Assembly: GCA_029259945.1 (NCBI GenBank) | Contig: JAJDEF010000040.1 | Location: 1-64,000 of the forward strand | Direction: 5' to 3' | From: Planctomycetota bacterium | GTDB lineage: Bacteria > Planctomycetota > Planctomycetia > Pirellulales > Lacipirellulaceae | DNA: 64,000 bases | Shown: piece after piece, positions 8,595 to 17,728 of the stretch | How positions within the stretch are numbered: the first letter of the stretch is position 1 | Layout: each line of letters begins with the position of its first letter | Position numbers and translations under genes: made by a program | Notes under the pieces: model-generated | Seen by the model: only the letters and a program-made list of their open reading frames with translations | Told to the model about the DNA's origin: nothing | The model's database searches: none

Positions 8595-11500
8595 ATGGCT
8601 ACCAAAGTAAATCTACTGGCTGGACCTGTTCGCAGCGGTAAAACCAACTATTTGCTGGGCTTGTATCGCGAGGCATTACGGTGCCAGTCAGCCGATGGGG
8701 TACCTGCTGAAAGCCTTTGGATTGGGCCGGATCACCACTCTGTCAACTTAATTCGAGATGCTCTCGTGGCCACGGCCGACGAAGGCTACCTTGGGCTCAA
8801 GATACTCACCTTCGCCAGCTTTGCCGAATCGGTGGTGGCATCAGGCCCGAAACGCATTCGCCCGATTTCACGGCTTCAAAAACGTAGGGTGCTCCAAGCC
8901 GCCGTTTCTAAGGCTATTGCCGCAGACCAAGTGGCCCACTATGCCACGGTGGCGAAAACCCCCGGCTTTCTCGCCCAAGTGGGCGAATTGATCGCCGAAC
9001 TCAAACGGCGAGATATTTGGCCCGAAGATTTTCGTTCTCGCTGCCGTGAACCGCGCGAGCTTGAGCTGGCTGCGATATTCGAGCGTTACCAGCAGTACCT
9101 TCTTGATCACGACCTTTATGATGCGGAGGGGCGGTTTTGGGCGGCCCGCGAAAATCTTTCTCTGCAAGAACCACAAGAGAAGAGCCCAGAGTATTCGCTT
9201 GTTGTGGTCGATGGATTTACCGATTTTACCTCCGCCCAGGTCGACATCCTGCGGCTTCTGGCTTCGAAATCTTCCAACCTTCAAATCTCGTTGACTCTGG
9301 AGCAATCCTCTGCAGACTCCCTCAGTCAAAAAACCGGTCGATCATTGCTGTTTGCCAAAACGGCTACGACGCTCCACCAGCTGCGGCAAATCTTTCCCAA
9401 CATGCAAGTCCACTTTGAAGGGACTTCGCGTTTTTCTGCACCCGGGCTGCAGCACTTGGCTAATAGCCTATTCAGCGAGGCGCAAGAGTCTGCGCCGACT
9501 GGAGCCGATTCGACAGGAATCAGGATCGTTGCTGCCGGCAACGCCGAGCAGGAATTGGCCGAAGTCGCGCAGAGGATCAAAAAACTGCTTCGCACAGGTC
9601 AAGTTCGGCCGCACGAAATTGCCCTAGTGTTTCCCAGTTTAGAGGAGATCGGCCCGCAGGTTCGCGAGACTTTCGCTGACCACGGCATTCCCTGTGCGAT
9701 CGAGACGCAAACACGACTGATTGCGACTCCCCTAATGCGCAGCCTACTTTCGTTGCTCCGTTTGCACGCAGAGGATTGGCCCTTTCGGCAACTTCTCGAA
9801 GTGGTGGGCAATCGTATGCTTCGGACGCTAGATCACAAACTCGCCGATGACTGCGAGGGCGTGAGTGACCTTCGAGCAGCGATGGAGCGATGTATCCGCT
9901 CTGCTCAACTGCCAAGTGGTCGTCGAGCATTGTTCGAACAGTTGCAACGTTGGGCGGCTGCGAAAGAAGCTGCGCCCAGCGAAGGCAGCCCGCTTTCGTC
10001 CGAAGCAGAGGCAAGCCGCGCTCAACTGCAGTATCTAGCAGAGTTGCTAGACCGTTTGCCGCGAGAGGCATCGCTTCGGAATTGGACAGACTGCCTGCAG
10101 ACGTTGCTGCTCGAAACGGGTGTCTTGCCCGGCGAACACGAAGACGACGTCGTTGCTTTTTCCCAGGCAACGTGGAGACACCTATCGCAGGGCTTACGAG
10201 CAATCGAATCGCTTGATGCTCAGATCTCTGCAAGCGATTCGTCGCTAAGCCTCTTCGATTTCATCGAACTCTTGGAAACAACAGCTCGTGACCTACGGCT
10301 ATCGACTGAAGACGATCCCACCGGGTGCGTGCAGGTATTTCCGTCGGAAACCGCGAGGCATCTGTCGGTCAAACATCTCTTTTTAGCTGGCCTGGGCGAG
10401 CAATCGTTTTCCAGCATGGCCAGCGGCAATCCACTGTTCGAGGTGCGACGATTTGATCAACCCACGGGGCCCATGGCAAGAACTGAGGCGGAACCCGACT
10501 TATTGAACAACGAGGCCATGCAGTTGTTCTATGAGTTGGTAACCCGCGGGACCGAAAGTCTCACGCTTAGCTATGCAGCGATAGACGCCAAGGGGCAATC
10601 GCTGCCGCCAAGCCCGCTGCTCGTCGAACTGAAACGCTGTTTTGGCAACGCACCGATCCAAGAAAAAAAATCGTCGCTAGGCGATTTCGTGCAAGCGGAC
10701 TCCGAGCCACAAAGTGAAACCGCCTTTCGCCAACAGGCGGTCGCCCGCGCGCTCAGCGGAGACCGACACTGGTTGGCAGGCTTTCTTGGCGAACCAAGCC
10801 GAGTCAGGGTTGCCGCAGCGGTCGTCGAGGGGATTCAATGCATTACAGAGCGAGGGGAACGTGATGGGTTCGGCACCTACGAGGGATTGCTCTTAGGAGA
10901 AGCGACTCAAAAGGCATTAGCCCAACGATTTGATGACCAGCATCTATGGAGCGCAAGCCAACTCGAGAATTATGCCACTTGCCCGTTTCGATTCTTTGGC
11001 GAGCAGTTGCTCTCGCTCGAACCTCCTACCGAATTGGCGCTACGCAGCGATGCTCGCCGTCGAGGAAGTTTGTTGCATCAGGTACTGGCTGCCTTACAGC
11101 AGCATGTCGAGGAGGAGAGGGCCGAAGGAAATTTTCCTGAGCAAACCGCGGGCGAGTTGGTGCAACGTTTCTATACGGCTTTGAAAGAGGCCATCGACGC
11201 GACACCTCTCTCAGGTTTGCCGCAGGCGTTACGCGAGATCGAACGTCGCGAAATCGAGGCCTTAGCACCTCAATATGCAGAGCAGGAAGTCCATTACCAG
11301 GGTCGCTGGCAACACTTCGACGAACCACCTCAACCCAAATTCTTTGAACTACGGTTTGGCCCTAATACGCGAAAAAGCAGCGAATCGGCAGACAACGGCT
11401 CGTCGACCTTGCCATTTGAGCTAGACCTAGGCGACGAGAAAATTTTGCTCACCGGACAAATCGACCGCGTCGATGTCGGGCGAGTCGGCGGGGTGACTGT

Positions 11501-11942
11501 CTTCAACATCATCGACTACAAGACAGGTAAACAAGCCAAGCTGAAAGCTGAGAAACTGCGATCTGGTGAGCAGATGCAGTTGCCCCTCTACGCAATGGCT
11601 GCCGAGCGGTTACTGCTCGCCGATCAAAATGCGGTCGCTCTATCCGCCGGCTATTGGAGTGTTGCCGCTCAAGGCTACCAAAGCGGTCGCGACGGAGCCC
11701 TCGAAGTACGGGAACTCGAAGGCAGCGAATTGCAAATTTCCGAGCAGTGGGGTGAATTGCAACCCGTCCTGATCGAAAAAGTTCGAGAACTGGTACACGG
11801 CATTCGCGAGGGTCAGTTCCCAGTTTACAACACGGATGAAAACTGTACGCGTTGGTGCGAGCTGTCCACCATTTGCCGCGTGGCTCACATTCGTAGTCTC
11901 GAAAAGGAATGGGTGCCGCCTGAGCTACCCACTAGCCCATGA
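8595..11942 (+). CDS. addB: AddB-like helicase-exonuclease subunit (PD-(D/E)XK nuclease, Fe-S)
   Basis: About 1115 residues. The ATG at 8595 has GGAG five bases upstream and is directly followed by a Walker A-like motif (GPVRSGKT, residues 10-17). The long middle part is an inactive superfamily-1-like region. The C-terminal quarter is a PD-(D/E)XK nuclease (GQIDRVD; IIDYKTGK with Asp974/Lys976). It is framed by four cysteines, Cys796 (YATCPFRFF) and Cys1084, Cys1088 and Cys1094 (CTRWCELSTIC), as in the AddB iron-sulfur clasp. With AddA it resects double-strand ends for RecA loading. Its stop overlaps the addA start (ATGA), so the two are translationally coupled. Confidence 0.88.
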   Translation: MATKVNLLAGPVRSGKTNYLLGLYREALRCQSADGVPAESLWIGPDHHSVNLIRDALVATADEGYLGLKILTFASFAESVVASGPKRIRPISRLQKRRVLQAAVSKAIAADQVAHYATVAKTPGFLAQVGELIAELKRRDIWPEDFRSRCREPRELELAAIFERYQQYLLDHDLYDAEGRFWAARENLSLQEPQEKSPEYSLVVVDGFTDFTSAQVDILRLLASKSSNLQISLTLEQSSADSLSQKTGRSLLFAKTATTLHQLRQIFPNMQVHFEGTSRFSAPGLQHLANSLFSEAQESAPTGADSTGIRIVAAGNAEQELAEVAQRIKKLLRTGQVRPHEIALVFPSLEEIGPQVRETFADHGIPCAIETQTRLIATPLMRSLLSLLRLHAEDWPFRQLLEVVGNRMLRTLDHKLADDCEGVSDLRAAMERCIRSAQLPSGRRALFEQLQRWAAAKEAAPSEGSPLSSEAEASRAQLQYLAELLDRLPREASLRNWTDCLQTLLLETGVLPGEHEDDVVAFSQATWRHLSQGLRAIESLDAQISASDSSLSLFDFIELLETTARDLRLSTEDDPTGCVQVFPSETARHLSVKHLFLAGLGEQSFSSMASGNPLFEVRRFDQPTGPMARTEAEPDLLNNEAMQLFYELVTRGTESLTLSYAAIDAKGQSLPPSPLLVELKRCFGNAPIQEKKSSLGDFVQADSEPQSETAFRQQAVARALSGDRHWLAGFLGEPSRVRVAAAVVEGIQCITERGERDGFGTYEGLLLGEATQKALAQRFDDQHLWSASQLENYATCPFRFFGEQLLSLEPPTELALRSDARRRGSLLHQVLAALQQHVEEERAEGNFPEQTAGELVQRFYTALKEAIDATPLSGLPQALREIERREIEALAPQYAEQEVHYQGRWQHFDEPPQPKFFELRFGPNTRKSSESADNGSSTLPFELDLGDEKILLTGQIDRVDVGRVGGVTVFNIIDYKTGKQAKLKAEKLRSGEQMQLPLYAMAAERLLLADQNAVALSAGYWSVAAQGYQSGRDGALEVRELEGSELQISEQWGELQPVLIEKVRELVHGIREGQFPVYNTDENCTRWCELSTICRVAHIRSLEKEWVPPELPTSP

Positions 11943-14900
11943 GCCGTAGCACGACCCCACTAAACCTGACCCCGGAGCAGCAGCAAGCACTCTCTGCACA
12001 CGATCGCTCGGTTTCGCTCTCTGCAGGCGCCGGGTGCGGGAAGACGTTTGTCCTGACCGAGCGGTTCCTCTCTTACCTAGATCCGAGAGTGATCGATCCA
12101 TCCGCCGACTTGCATGAGTTGGTGGCGATCACGTTTACCGATGCAGCCGTGAGGGAAATGCGCGAACGTGTCCGCGCACGCTGCTACCGACGGCTGGAGC
12201 AAGCGACCGATCCTAGTGAAAGACAAGCCTGGAGCCGGTTGATTCGCGCGCTCGATGCGGCCCGTATCAGCACGATTCACTCATTTTGCGGCACTTTGTT
12301 ACGCAACTACGCCGCCGAGGCAGAAGTCGATCCTCGTTTTGAAATGCTCGACCCACCCGCGGCTGAACTGTTGCGATTGCAAACCGTCGACCATCGCTTA
12401 CGGCAACTGTTGCTGGCAGGCGATGAAAAGATGATCCAACTGGCAACCCATTTCAGCTTACGCGGACTTCGCGACCATGTCGCACGATTGCTTGGCGAAA
12501 ATATCGAGCCCGTTCTCTCGGCATGGGGCGATAAGAGCCCCTCGCAACTGGTCGATGCCTGGATTGATCACTACCACGCTTGGGTCGTGCCGACGGCTAT
12601 GACGGCGTTACTCACGGCAGATCCCCTGTTGCAATTGCAAGAGTTTTGCCGAGTCACCACCGCCAGCAAAGCGAGCCTGCAAGAACATTTTGCGAAAATC
12701 CTACAAGCCATCGAAGAATTGCCAAGCAGCAAAGAACCCCATCTTGCGATCCAGCATCTACGCGATTTAGCCAAAGTTCGTGGCGTGTGCACCAAGAAAG
12801 ACTGGGAAGATGCCGAGCAGTATCAGCACTATTCCGACATGAACAAAGCGGTCCGCGAACTTCTCGACAAAAACATTTTGCGACACGCTTTGCAACCGGC
12901 GCCCATACTTGAGGCCGCCCAGAAGGGGTTCGATCTTTTAGAACTCGTTGGTGATGTGGCAAAGAACTACGAGCGAGTGAAACAAGCTCGCAATGTATTG
13001 GAGTTCGACGATTTACTGTTGCAGGCCCATCGGCTGCTTACCGATACGCGCTATCCTGAAATTCGCGAGAGTTTAACGAAGAGCACCCGGCTGTTGATGG
13101 TCGACGAGTTTCAAGACACCGACCCGCTCCAGGTATCGATCGTCAAAGCGTTTTGCGGCGACGCTTGGGCAGCAGAGGGACTGTTTGTTGTCGGCGACTT
13201 TAAGCAGTCGATTTACCGGTTTCGCGGAGCAGAGCCGCGGGTTTCCAGCGAACTACGCGAAACCTTGCCCAAGCCAAGCCGACTTTCGTTGACGACCAAT
13301 TTCCGCAGCCAACCGGCAATCTTAGACTTTGTAAACACCCTGTTTCACGACTCTTTTACCGAGACGTACGAACCCTTAAAGCCAAGCCGCCCGCAAGTGG
13401 CAACCGCCGGCTCGATCGAGTTTCTCTGGGCCACCGACAAGGGCACCGAACCCCTCGACGAGCTGGCACGGCGGATGGGTAAAACTCAACGGGCTCGTGT
13501 ACGCGAAGCACGATTCATCGCCCGTCGTCTTGCGCAATTGTTAGACTCGGGTGAACAAATAGTCTACGAGGCAAATGACGAGGGAGAGCCAACGGCACGG
13601 CCATTAAAATTAGGTGACATTGCCCTCTTGTTGCGAACGCTAAGCGATGTCGCGATTTACGAAGAGGCACTACGCGAGCAAGGCCTCGATTACTATTTGG
13701 CCGGGGGACACGCCTTTTACGCGCAGCAAGAAATTTACGACGTCTTACACCTGCTGCGCTCCATCGCCAGATCTGCCGACGACTTGAGCCTAGCGGGTGT
13801 GCTGCGAAGCCCCATCTTCGCGTTGCAAGACGAAACCCTTTTTTGGCTCGTTCAAGAGCACGGTTCGCTAAACGCGGGATTGTTTACCAAAACCTTGCCA
13901 GCACGACTCTCCAAAGAAGAACGTACTAAAACAGCGAGGGCAGCAACCATTCTCACTGAACTACGCGATCTCAAAGATCAAATGCAAGTTGCCGAGTTGC
14001 TCGACGAAGCCATCGCGCGCACCGGCTACGATGCGATGTTGCTTTGCGAGTTTCTAGGACAACGAAAATTAGCCAACGTCCACAAACTGGTCGAGCAAGC
14101 GAGGGCCATCGATCGAGCCACGCCCGGCGATTTGAACGGATTTATTACGCAACTCTCTGAATTCGTCGTCCGCACGCCGAAAGAACCTCTTGCTGCAACC
14201 CAGTCGGACGAAGATGTGATTCGCATCATGACGATTCACTATTCCAAAGGGCTGGAATTCCCCTTGGTAGTCGTCCCCGACCTAGAACGAAGAGGTCGCC
14301 CAGATGCCAAGCAGCCGGTGTTCGACGCGCAGCTTGGGCCGTTGGTGCCCGCAGAGGAAAAAGGAACTGTTGTTGGCTGGAACCTGCACAACTTTGCTGA
14401 ACAACTAGAGGACGAAGAAGAGCGAAAACGATTGCTTTACGTCGCTTGCACTCGTGCCGCCGACTACCTGATCCTCTCAAGTAGCATCGAAGATTTGGAG
14501 CAACCCAAAAGCCCTTGGCTAAAGTTTCTATCCAATCGTTTTGATTTACAGACCGGTCAGTGCAAGGGAGAGCCGCCATCCGGCATTCATGTGCCGTCGG
14601 TTTTGGTCACGCTCGAAGAACCCAACACCGATCGTAAGAGTCTGAGTAAATCGCCAGGAGTCGATCTCAAAAAATTGCTCGAAGAAACGCACCTATTAGC
14701 CAAAGCAGGTCAGGGCGTTGTTCCCGAATCCGTAGCTGCAATCCCGCCCGATCTTTCTTCACGGAAACGTTTTTCTTTTTCGCGACTGTCCGGCCAGCTT
14801 CGCCGTGAAAAACAGCCAACGGCTGTCTCGAACTCAGCAGCAGACTCTTCGCACGAAGCATTAGGGCTAGGAACCCTAATCCATGCAGTACTAGAGCAAG

Positions 14901-15421
14901 CCAAATTTAGTGAGAAGGAAGACTTGCAAGGACTTTGCCAACACCTCGCTCCGCAATATGTCGAAGACGACTGGCGCGCGGTAGCAAAAGAAGCCGACAC
15001 GATGGCCGGCAAATTCCTGGCAAGTCAACGGGCGGCAGACTTAGCCCACGCCCAGGTGGTCCGCCGCGAGGTGGAGTTCGTCTTAGGCTGGCCTGGGAAC
15101 CAGCAACAGTTTGACGGCTGTTTTCTGCACGGCTTTATTGATTGTCTCTACCAGGACACGACAGGAAACTGGCATCTACTCGACTACAAGTCGAACCGCG
15201 TCAACGAATCGAATGTCCATGAGGTTGCCGAACACTACGCCCTGCAAATGTTCGTCTACTCACAAGCATGCGAGCGAGCCCTGGGCGTCGCTCCGGTAGA
15301 ATCTGTGTTACACTTTTTGCGTCCCGGCACCGAAGTCACGTTCCAATGGACAAACACAGAGCGAGAAAAATTATCAACTCAAATCGATCAAGCAATGAAA
15401 GCCATTTTAGATGGTTGCTAG
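11939..15421 (+). CDS. addA: AddA-like UvrD-family helicase-nuclease
   Basis: A protein of 1160 residues. It is a full superfamily-1A helicase: Walker A GAGCGKT (30-36), VAITFTDAAVREM, FDDLLLQAHRLL, Walker B/motif II VDEFQDTD (Asp389), motif III GDFKQSIYRFRGA, TNFRSQPAIL, motif V TIHYSKGLEFPLVVV, and LLYVACTRA. The C-terminal nuclease has GFIDCLYQD and LLDYKSNR (Asp1082/Lys1084). It pairs with the upstream AddB-like protein to process DNA ends before recombination in the cytosol. Overlap with addB is four bases. A long hairpin repeat at 15449-15528 followed by T-runs lies just downstream and could end the transcript. Confidence 0.92.
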   Translation: MSRSTTPLNLTPEQQQALSAHDRSVSLSAGAGCGKTFVLTERFLSYLDPRVIDPSADLHELVAITFTDAAVREMRERVRARCYRRLEQATDPSERQAWSRLIRALDAARISTIHSFCGTLLRNYAAEAEVDPRFEMLDPPAAELLRLQTVDHRLRQLLLAGDEKMIQLATHFSLRGLRDHVARLLGENIEPVLSAWGDKSPSQLVDAWIDHYHAWVVPTAMTALLTADPLLQLQEFCRVTTASKASLQEHFAKILQAIEELPSSKEPHLAIQHLRDLAKVRGVCTKKDWEDAEQYQHYSDMNKAVRELLDKNILRHALQPAPILEAAQKGFDLLELVGDVAKNYERVKQARNVLEFDDLLLQAHRLLTDTRYPEIRESLTKSTRLLMVDEFQDTDPLQVSIVKAFCGDAWAAEGLFVVGDFKQSIYRFRGAEPRVSSELRETLPKPSRLSLTTNFRSQPAILDFVNTLFHDSFTETYEPLKPSRPQVATAGSIEFLWATDKGTEPLDELARRMGKTQRARVREARFIARRLAQLLDSGEQIVYEANDEGEPTARPLKLGDIALLLRTLSDVAIYEEALREQGLDYYLAGGHAFYAQQEIYDVLHLLRSIARSADDLSLAGVLRSPIFALQDETLFWLVQEHGSLNAGLFTKTLPARLSKEERTKTARAATILTELRDLKDQMQVAELLDEAIARTGYDAMLLCEFLGQRKLANVHKLVEQARAIDRATPGDLNGFITQLSEFVVRTPKEPLAATQSDEDVIRIMTIHYSKGLEFPLVVVPDLERRGRPDAKQPVFDAQLGPLVPAEEKGTVVGWNLHNFAEQLEDEEERKRLLYVACTRAADYLILSSSIEDLEQPKSPWLKFLSNRFDLQTGQCKGEPPSGIHVPSVLVTLEEPNTDRKSLSKSPGVDLKKLLEETHLLAKAGQGVVPESVAAIPPDLSSRKRFSFSRLSGQLRREKQPTAVSNSAADSSHEALGLGTLIHAVLEQAKFSEKEDLQGLCQHLAPQYVEDDWRAVAKEADTMAGKFLASQRAADLAHAQVVRREVEFVLGWPGNQQQFDGCFLHGFIDCLYQDTTGNWHLLDYKSNRVNESNVHEVAEHYALQMFVYSQACERALGVAPVESVLHFLRPGTEVTFQWTNTEREKLSTQIDQAMKAILDGC

Positions 15422-15448
15422 TTTTGTCGAAAAAGCACAAGAAACTAG

Positions 15449-15528
15449 CCACAGATAAACACAGATGTACGCAGATATCACACGAGATTGGCTTATCTAT
15501 ATCCGCGTTTATCTGTGTCCATCTGTGG
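15449..15528. repeat. CCACAGAT-type dispersed long inverted repeat
   Basis: The left arm CCACAGATAAACACAGATG and the right arm, whose reverse complement begins CCACAGATGGACACAGATAA, make an imperfect hairpin of about 30 bp per arm. The right side is followed by T-rich sequence, so it may double as a terminator for addAB. A truncated relative lies at 46172-46196. Confidence 0.8.
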
Positions 15529-15578
15529 TTTTCAATTTTTTGATTGTTACGAAAAACCGCCGAACAACAATTTCCAAC

Positions 15579-16826
15579 ATGCCCAACGATAACACACAAC
15601 GCGAATTTGCCTTGCAGGTGCTACAGCAGCTCCGCGATGCGGGGTACGAGGCCTTGTGGGCGGGCGGGTGTGTACGCGATCAGCTACTGGGGCGAACTCC
15701 ACAAGATTATGATGTGGCAACCAGTGCTCGGCCCGAGGAAGTACAGGCCCTGTTTGGCAAACGCCGCACCTTAGCGATCGGCGCAGCCTTCGGGGTGATT
15801 GCCGTGTTGGGGCGTCACAAACAGCCGCCTATCGAAGTGGCGACTTTTCGTTCGGACGGGGCGTATGTCGATGGCCGGCGGCCTGCAAAAGTCGTTTATA
15901 CGACCGCCGAGGAAGATGCCGAGCGCCGTGATTTCACCATTAACGGTTTGTTCTATGATCCGATCGAGCAGCAGGTAATCGACTATGTCGAGGGCCAACA
16001 AGATCTCCAGCGGCATAGGATTCGCGCAATTGGCGATCCGCTGGCAAGGTTTTCTGAAGACAAACTGCGAATGCTCCGCGCGGTACGATTTGCGACCACG
16101 CTAGGATTTCAAATCGACGACCCGACGCTCGACGCCATTCACCAGATGGCCGCCGAAGTCAACATCGTTAGCGCTGAACGCCTCGGCGCCGAATTGCGAC
16201 GGATGTTGGTGCATCCACAACGCAGTTCCGGAGTACAGCTTCTACAAGACAGCGGCTTGCTACAACCTTTGTTTCCAGAACTTGCCAACTGGCCAGAACA
16301 ACAACCGGCAACTTGGCAACGCCTGCTAGACAGACTAAAGCGGCTACAAAGCGAGTCACTTGCAGCAGCGCTCGCCGCTTTATTGTTTGACTTGGAACAA
16401 AAAAACAACGTGGGTGAGATCGGCCGTCGGTTTCGTTTTACCAACAAAGAAATCGAACGGGCGGCGTGGTTAGTTCAGATGTTGCCATCGATCGAGCACG
16501 CTCATGAACTGGCTTGGCCCCGGCTACAGCGTTTGTTGGTTCATCAAGGATCCAATGAACTTATGGTAATTGCTGACGCGACGTGGGGAAACGATCACGC
16601 CGGCGTAAAAGAATGTCGACGCCGTCTTGCAATGCCCGCGGAAGAATTGAATCCAGAACCATTGCTAACAGGCGACGATTTGATCCGGCACGGAGTCACG
16701 CCAAGCCCACTGTTTGGACAGTTGCTTGATTCTATCCGTGACGAGCAGTTGCTCGGCCATCTCCGTGACCGACAACAAGCACAAAAGTTCGCCGACCAGT
16801 GGCTGCAAGATCACGGTGACAGGTAG
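15579..16826 (+). CDS. cca: CCA tRNA nucleotidyltransferase / poly(A) polymerase family
   Basis: About 415 residues of class II nucleotidyltransferase. The head domain has GGCVRDQLLG and the metal-binding DYDVATSA (near residues 44-52). Further marks are RRDFTINGLFYDP, the flexible-loop and RNA-binding motif RFSEDKLRMLRAVRFATTLGF, and a helical C-terminal part. It adds or repairs the 3' CCA of tRNAs, which the local tRNA-Leu gene does not encode. The ATG at 15579 was chosen because upstream codons run through the repeat at 15449-15528; there is no strong ribosome site. Confidence 0.9.
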   Translation: MPNDNTQREFALQVLQQLRDAGYEALWAGGCVRDQLLGRTPQDYDVATSARPEEVQALFGKRRTLAIGAAFGVIAVLGRHKQPPIEVATFRSDGAYVDGRRPAKVVYTTAEEDAERRDFTINGLFYDPIEQQVIDYVEGQQDLQRHRIRAIGDPLARFSEDKLRMLRAVRFATTLGFQIDDPTLDAIHQMAAEVNIVSAERLGAELRRMLVHPQRSSGVQLLQDSGLLQPLFPELANWPEQQPATWQRLLDRLKRLQSESLAAALAALLFDLEQKNNVGEIGRRFRFTNKEIERAAWLVQMLPSIEHAHELAWPRLQRLLVHQGSNELMVIADATWGNDHAGVKECRRRLAMPAEELNPEPLLTGDDLIRHGVTPSPLFGQLLDSIRDEQLLGHLRDRQQAQKFADQWLQDHGDR

Positions 16827-16919
16827 CCCTGCTAGACGAATAAGGTTCAAGACCTTACGATCAGAGCACTCCCGTACCCAACAAAAAAAGTTGCCACTCA
16901 AGTTTTGGAGATGAGAAGG

Positions 16920-17423
16920 ATGGAATCGAGCTTCGTGGAATTGCCCTCGCAATTTGTCGTTCTGTTGGCCCAGGGCGAGGCGGTCAGCGGCATCAATGTC
17001 GTGCAGGTTGTTTCCCGGGTTGCACATATCCTGTCGGCCATGATTCTGGTGGGCGGGTTGTTTTACCTGCGCACGGTCCTTGCGCCAGCGGGAGTCGACG
17101 CCTGTTTTGCCGGTCGTCGAGCGGTCTGGGCCAAATGGGTCGGCATCGCAACAGGCCTGTTGTTTGTCAGTGGTTTCTACAACCTGGTGGTGGTTATCAA
17201 CGAAGCCAAGGCGGCGGGCACGAAACTAGACCCAGCGTATCTCATGCTGTTTGGAATCAAGCTTCTGGCGGCCATGCTGCTGATGTTCGTTGCTGCAATT
17301 CTTTCTGGCCGCACAGAGCTAGCAGATCGTTTTCGTGAAAAGATGAAAGCATGGCTAAACCTCGGCTGGCTAACGGCCGTCGTCATCGTCGTCCTAGCGG
17401 CTATACTGAGAACACTTCACTAA
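16920..17423 (+). CDS. Four-helix integral membrane protein, unknown
   Basis: About 167 residues with four predicted membrane helices (around VVQVVSRVAHILSAMILVGG, WVGIATGLLFVSGFYNLVVV, LMLFGIKLLAAMLLMFVAAI and LGWLTAVVIVVLAAI). The first helix has a conserved-looking His (VAHILS). It looks like the CopD/DUF2269-like group of small membrane proteins, but I cannot assign a function. Start chosen at 16920, nine bases after GGAG; the ATG at 16911 is too close to that site. It is followed after 33 bp by a small coiled-coil gene. Confidence 0.7.
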   Translation: MESSFVELPSQFVVLLAQGEAVSGINVVQVVSRVAHILSAMILVGGLFYLRTVLAPAGVDACFAGRRAVWAKWVGIATGLLFVSGFYNLVVVINEAKAAGTKLDPAYLMLFGIKLLAAMLLMFVAAILSGRTELADRFREKMKAWLNLGWLTAVVIVVLAAILRTLH

Positions 17424-17456
17424 ATTTAACTAATCGCAACGGAGCGGGGTTCGTGA

Positions 17457-17627
17457 ATGGATAAAAAGGCCAAGAAAAGAATCGAAGTCATACGCAAGAA
17501 AATAAGCCAGTTGCAACAGCAATTAGTCGGTTCCAAGCAGCAGCCCGACGACCCTGAAGAGCCAGCCCGCTTTCAAGCAGAGATCGACAAACTAAAGGAA
17601 GAAATGCATAAGCTCAAAGATTCGTAA
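17457..17627 (+). CDS. Small coiled-coil protein
   Basis: A protein of 56 residues, starting MDKKAKKRIEVIRKKISQLQ. It is strongly charged with two heptad-like helical segments (residues 5-25 and 38-54) joined by a Pro/Asp turn (QQPDDPEEPA). GGAG lies about 13 bases and GGGG about nine bases before the ATG. No family recognised. It probably shares a transcript with the membrane protein 33 bp upstream. Confidence 0.6.
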   Translation: MDKKAKKRIEVIRKKISQLQQQLVGSKQQPDDPEEPARFQAEIDKLKEEMHKLKDS

Positions 17628-17728
17628 TCCTACCGAAGCACGGCAATCTGCCACTCGCGACTGCGTGGGGTTCGGCGAATAGATTGCTGGGGCGTTCATA
17701 GCTAGGGCTTAGCGTAAAATTGCTGAGC

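Noticed and set aside
15465..15578. Longer start for the CCA-adding enzyme
   Set aside because: These codons run through the CCACAGAT-type repeat and have no family match.
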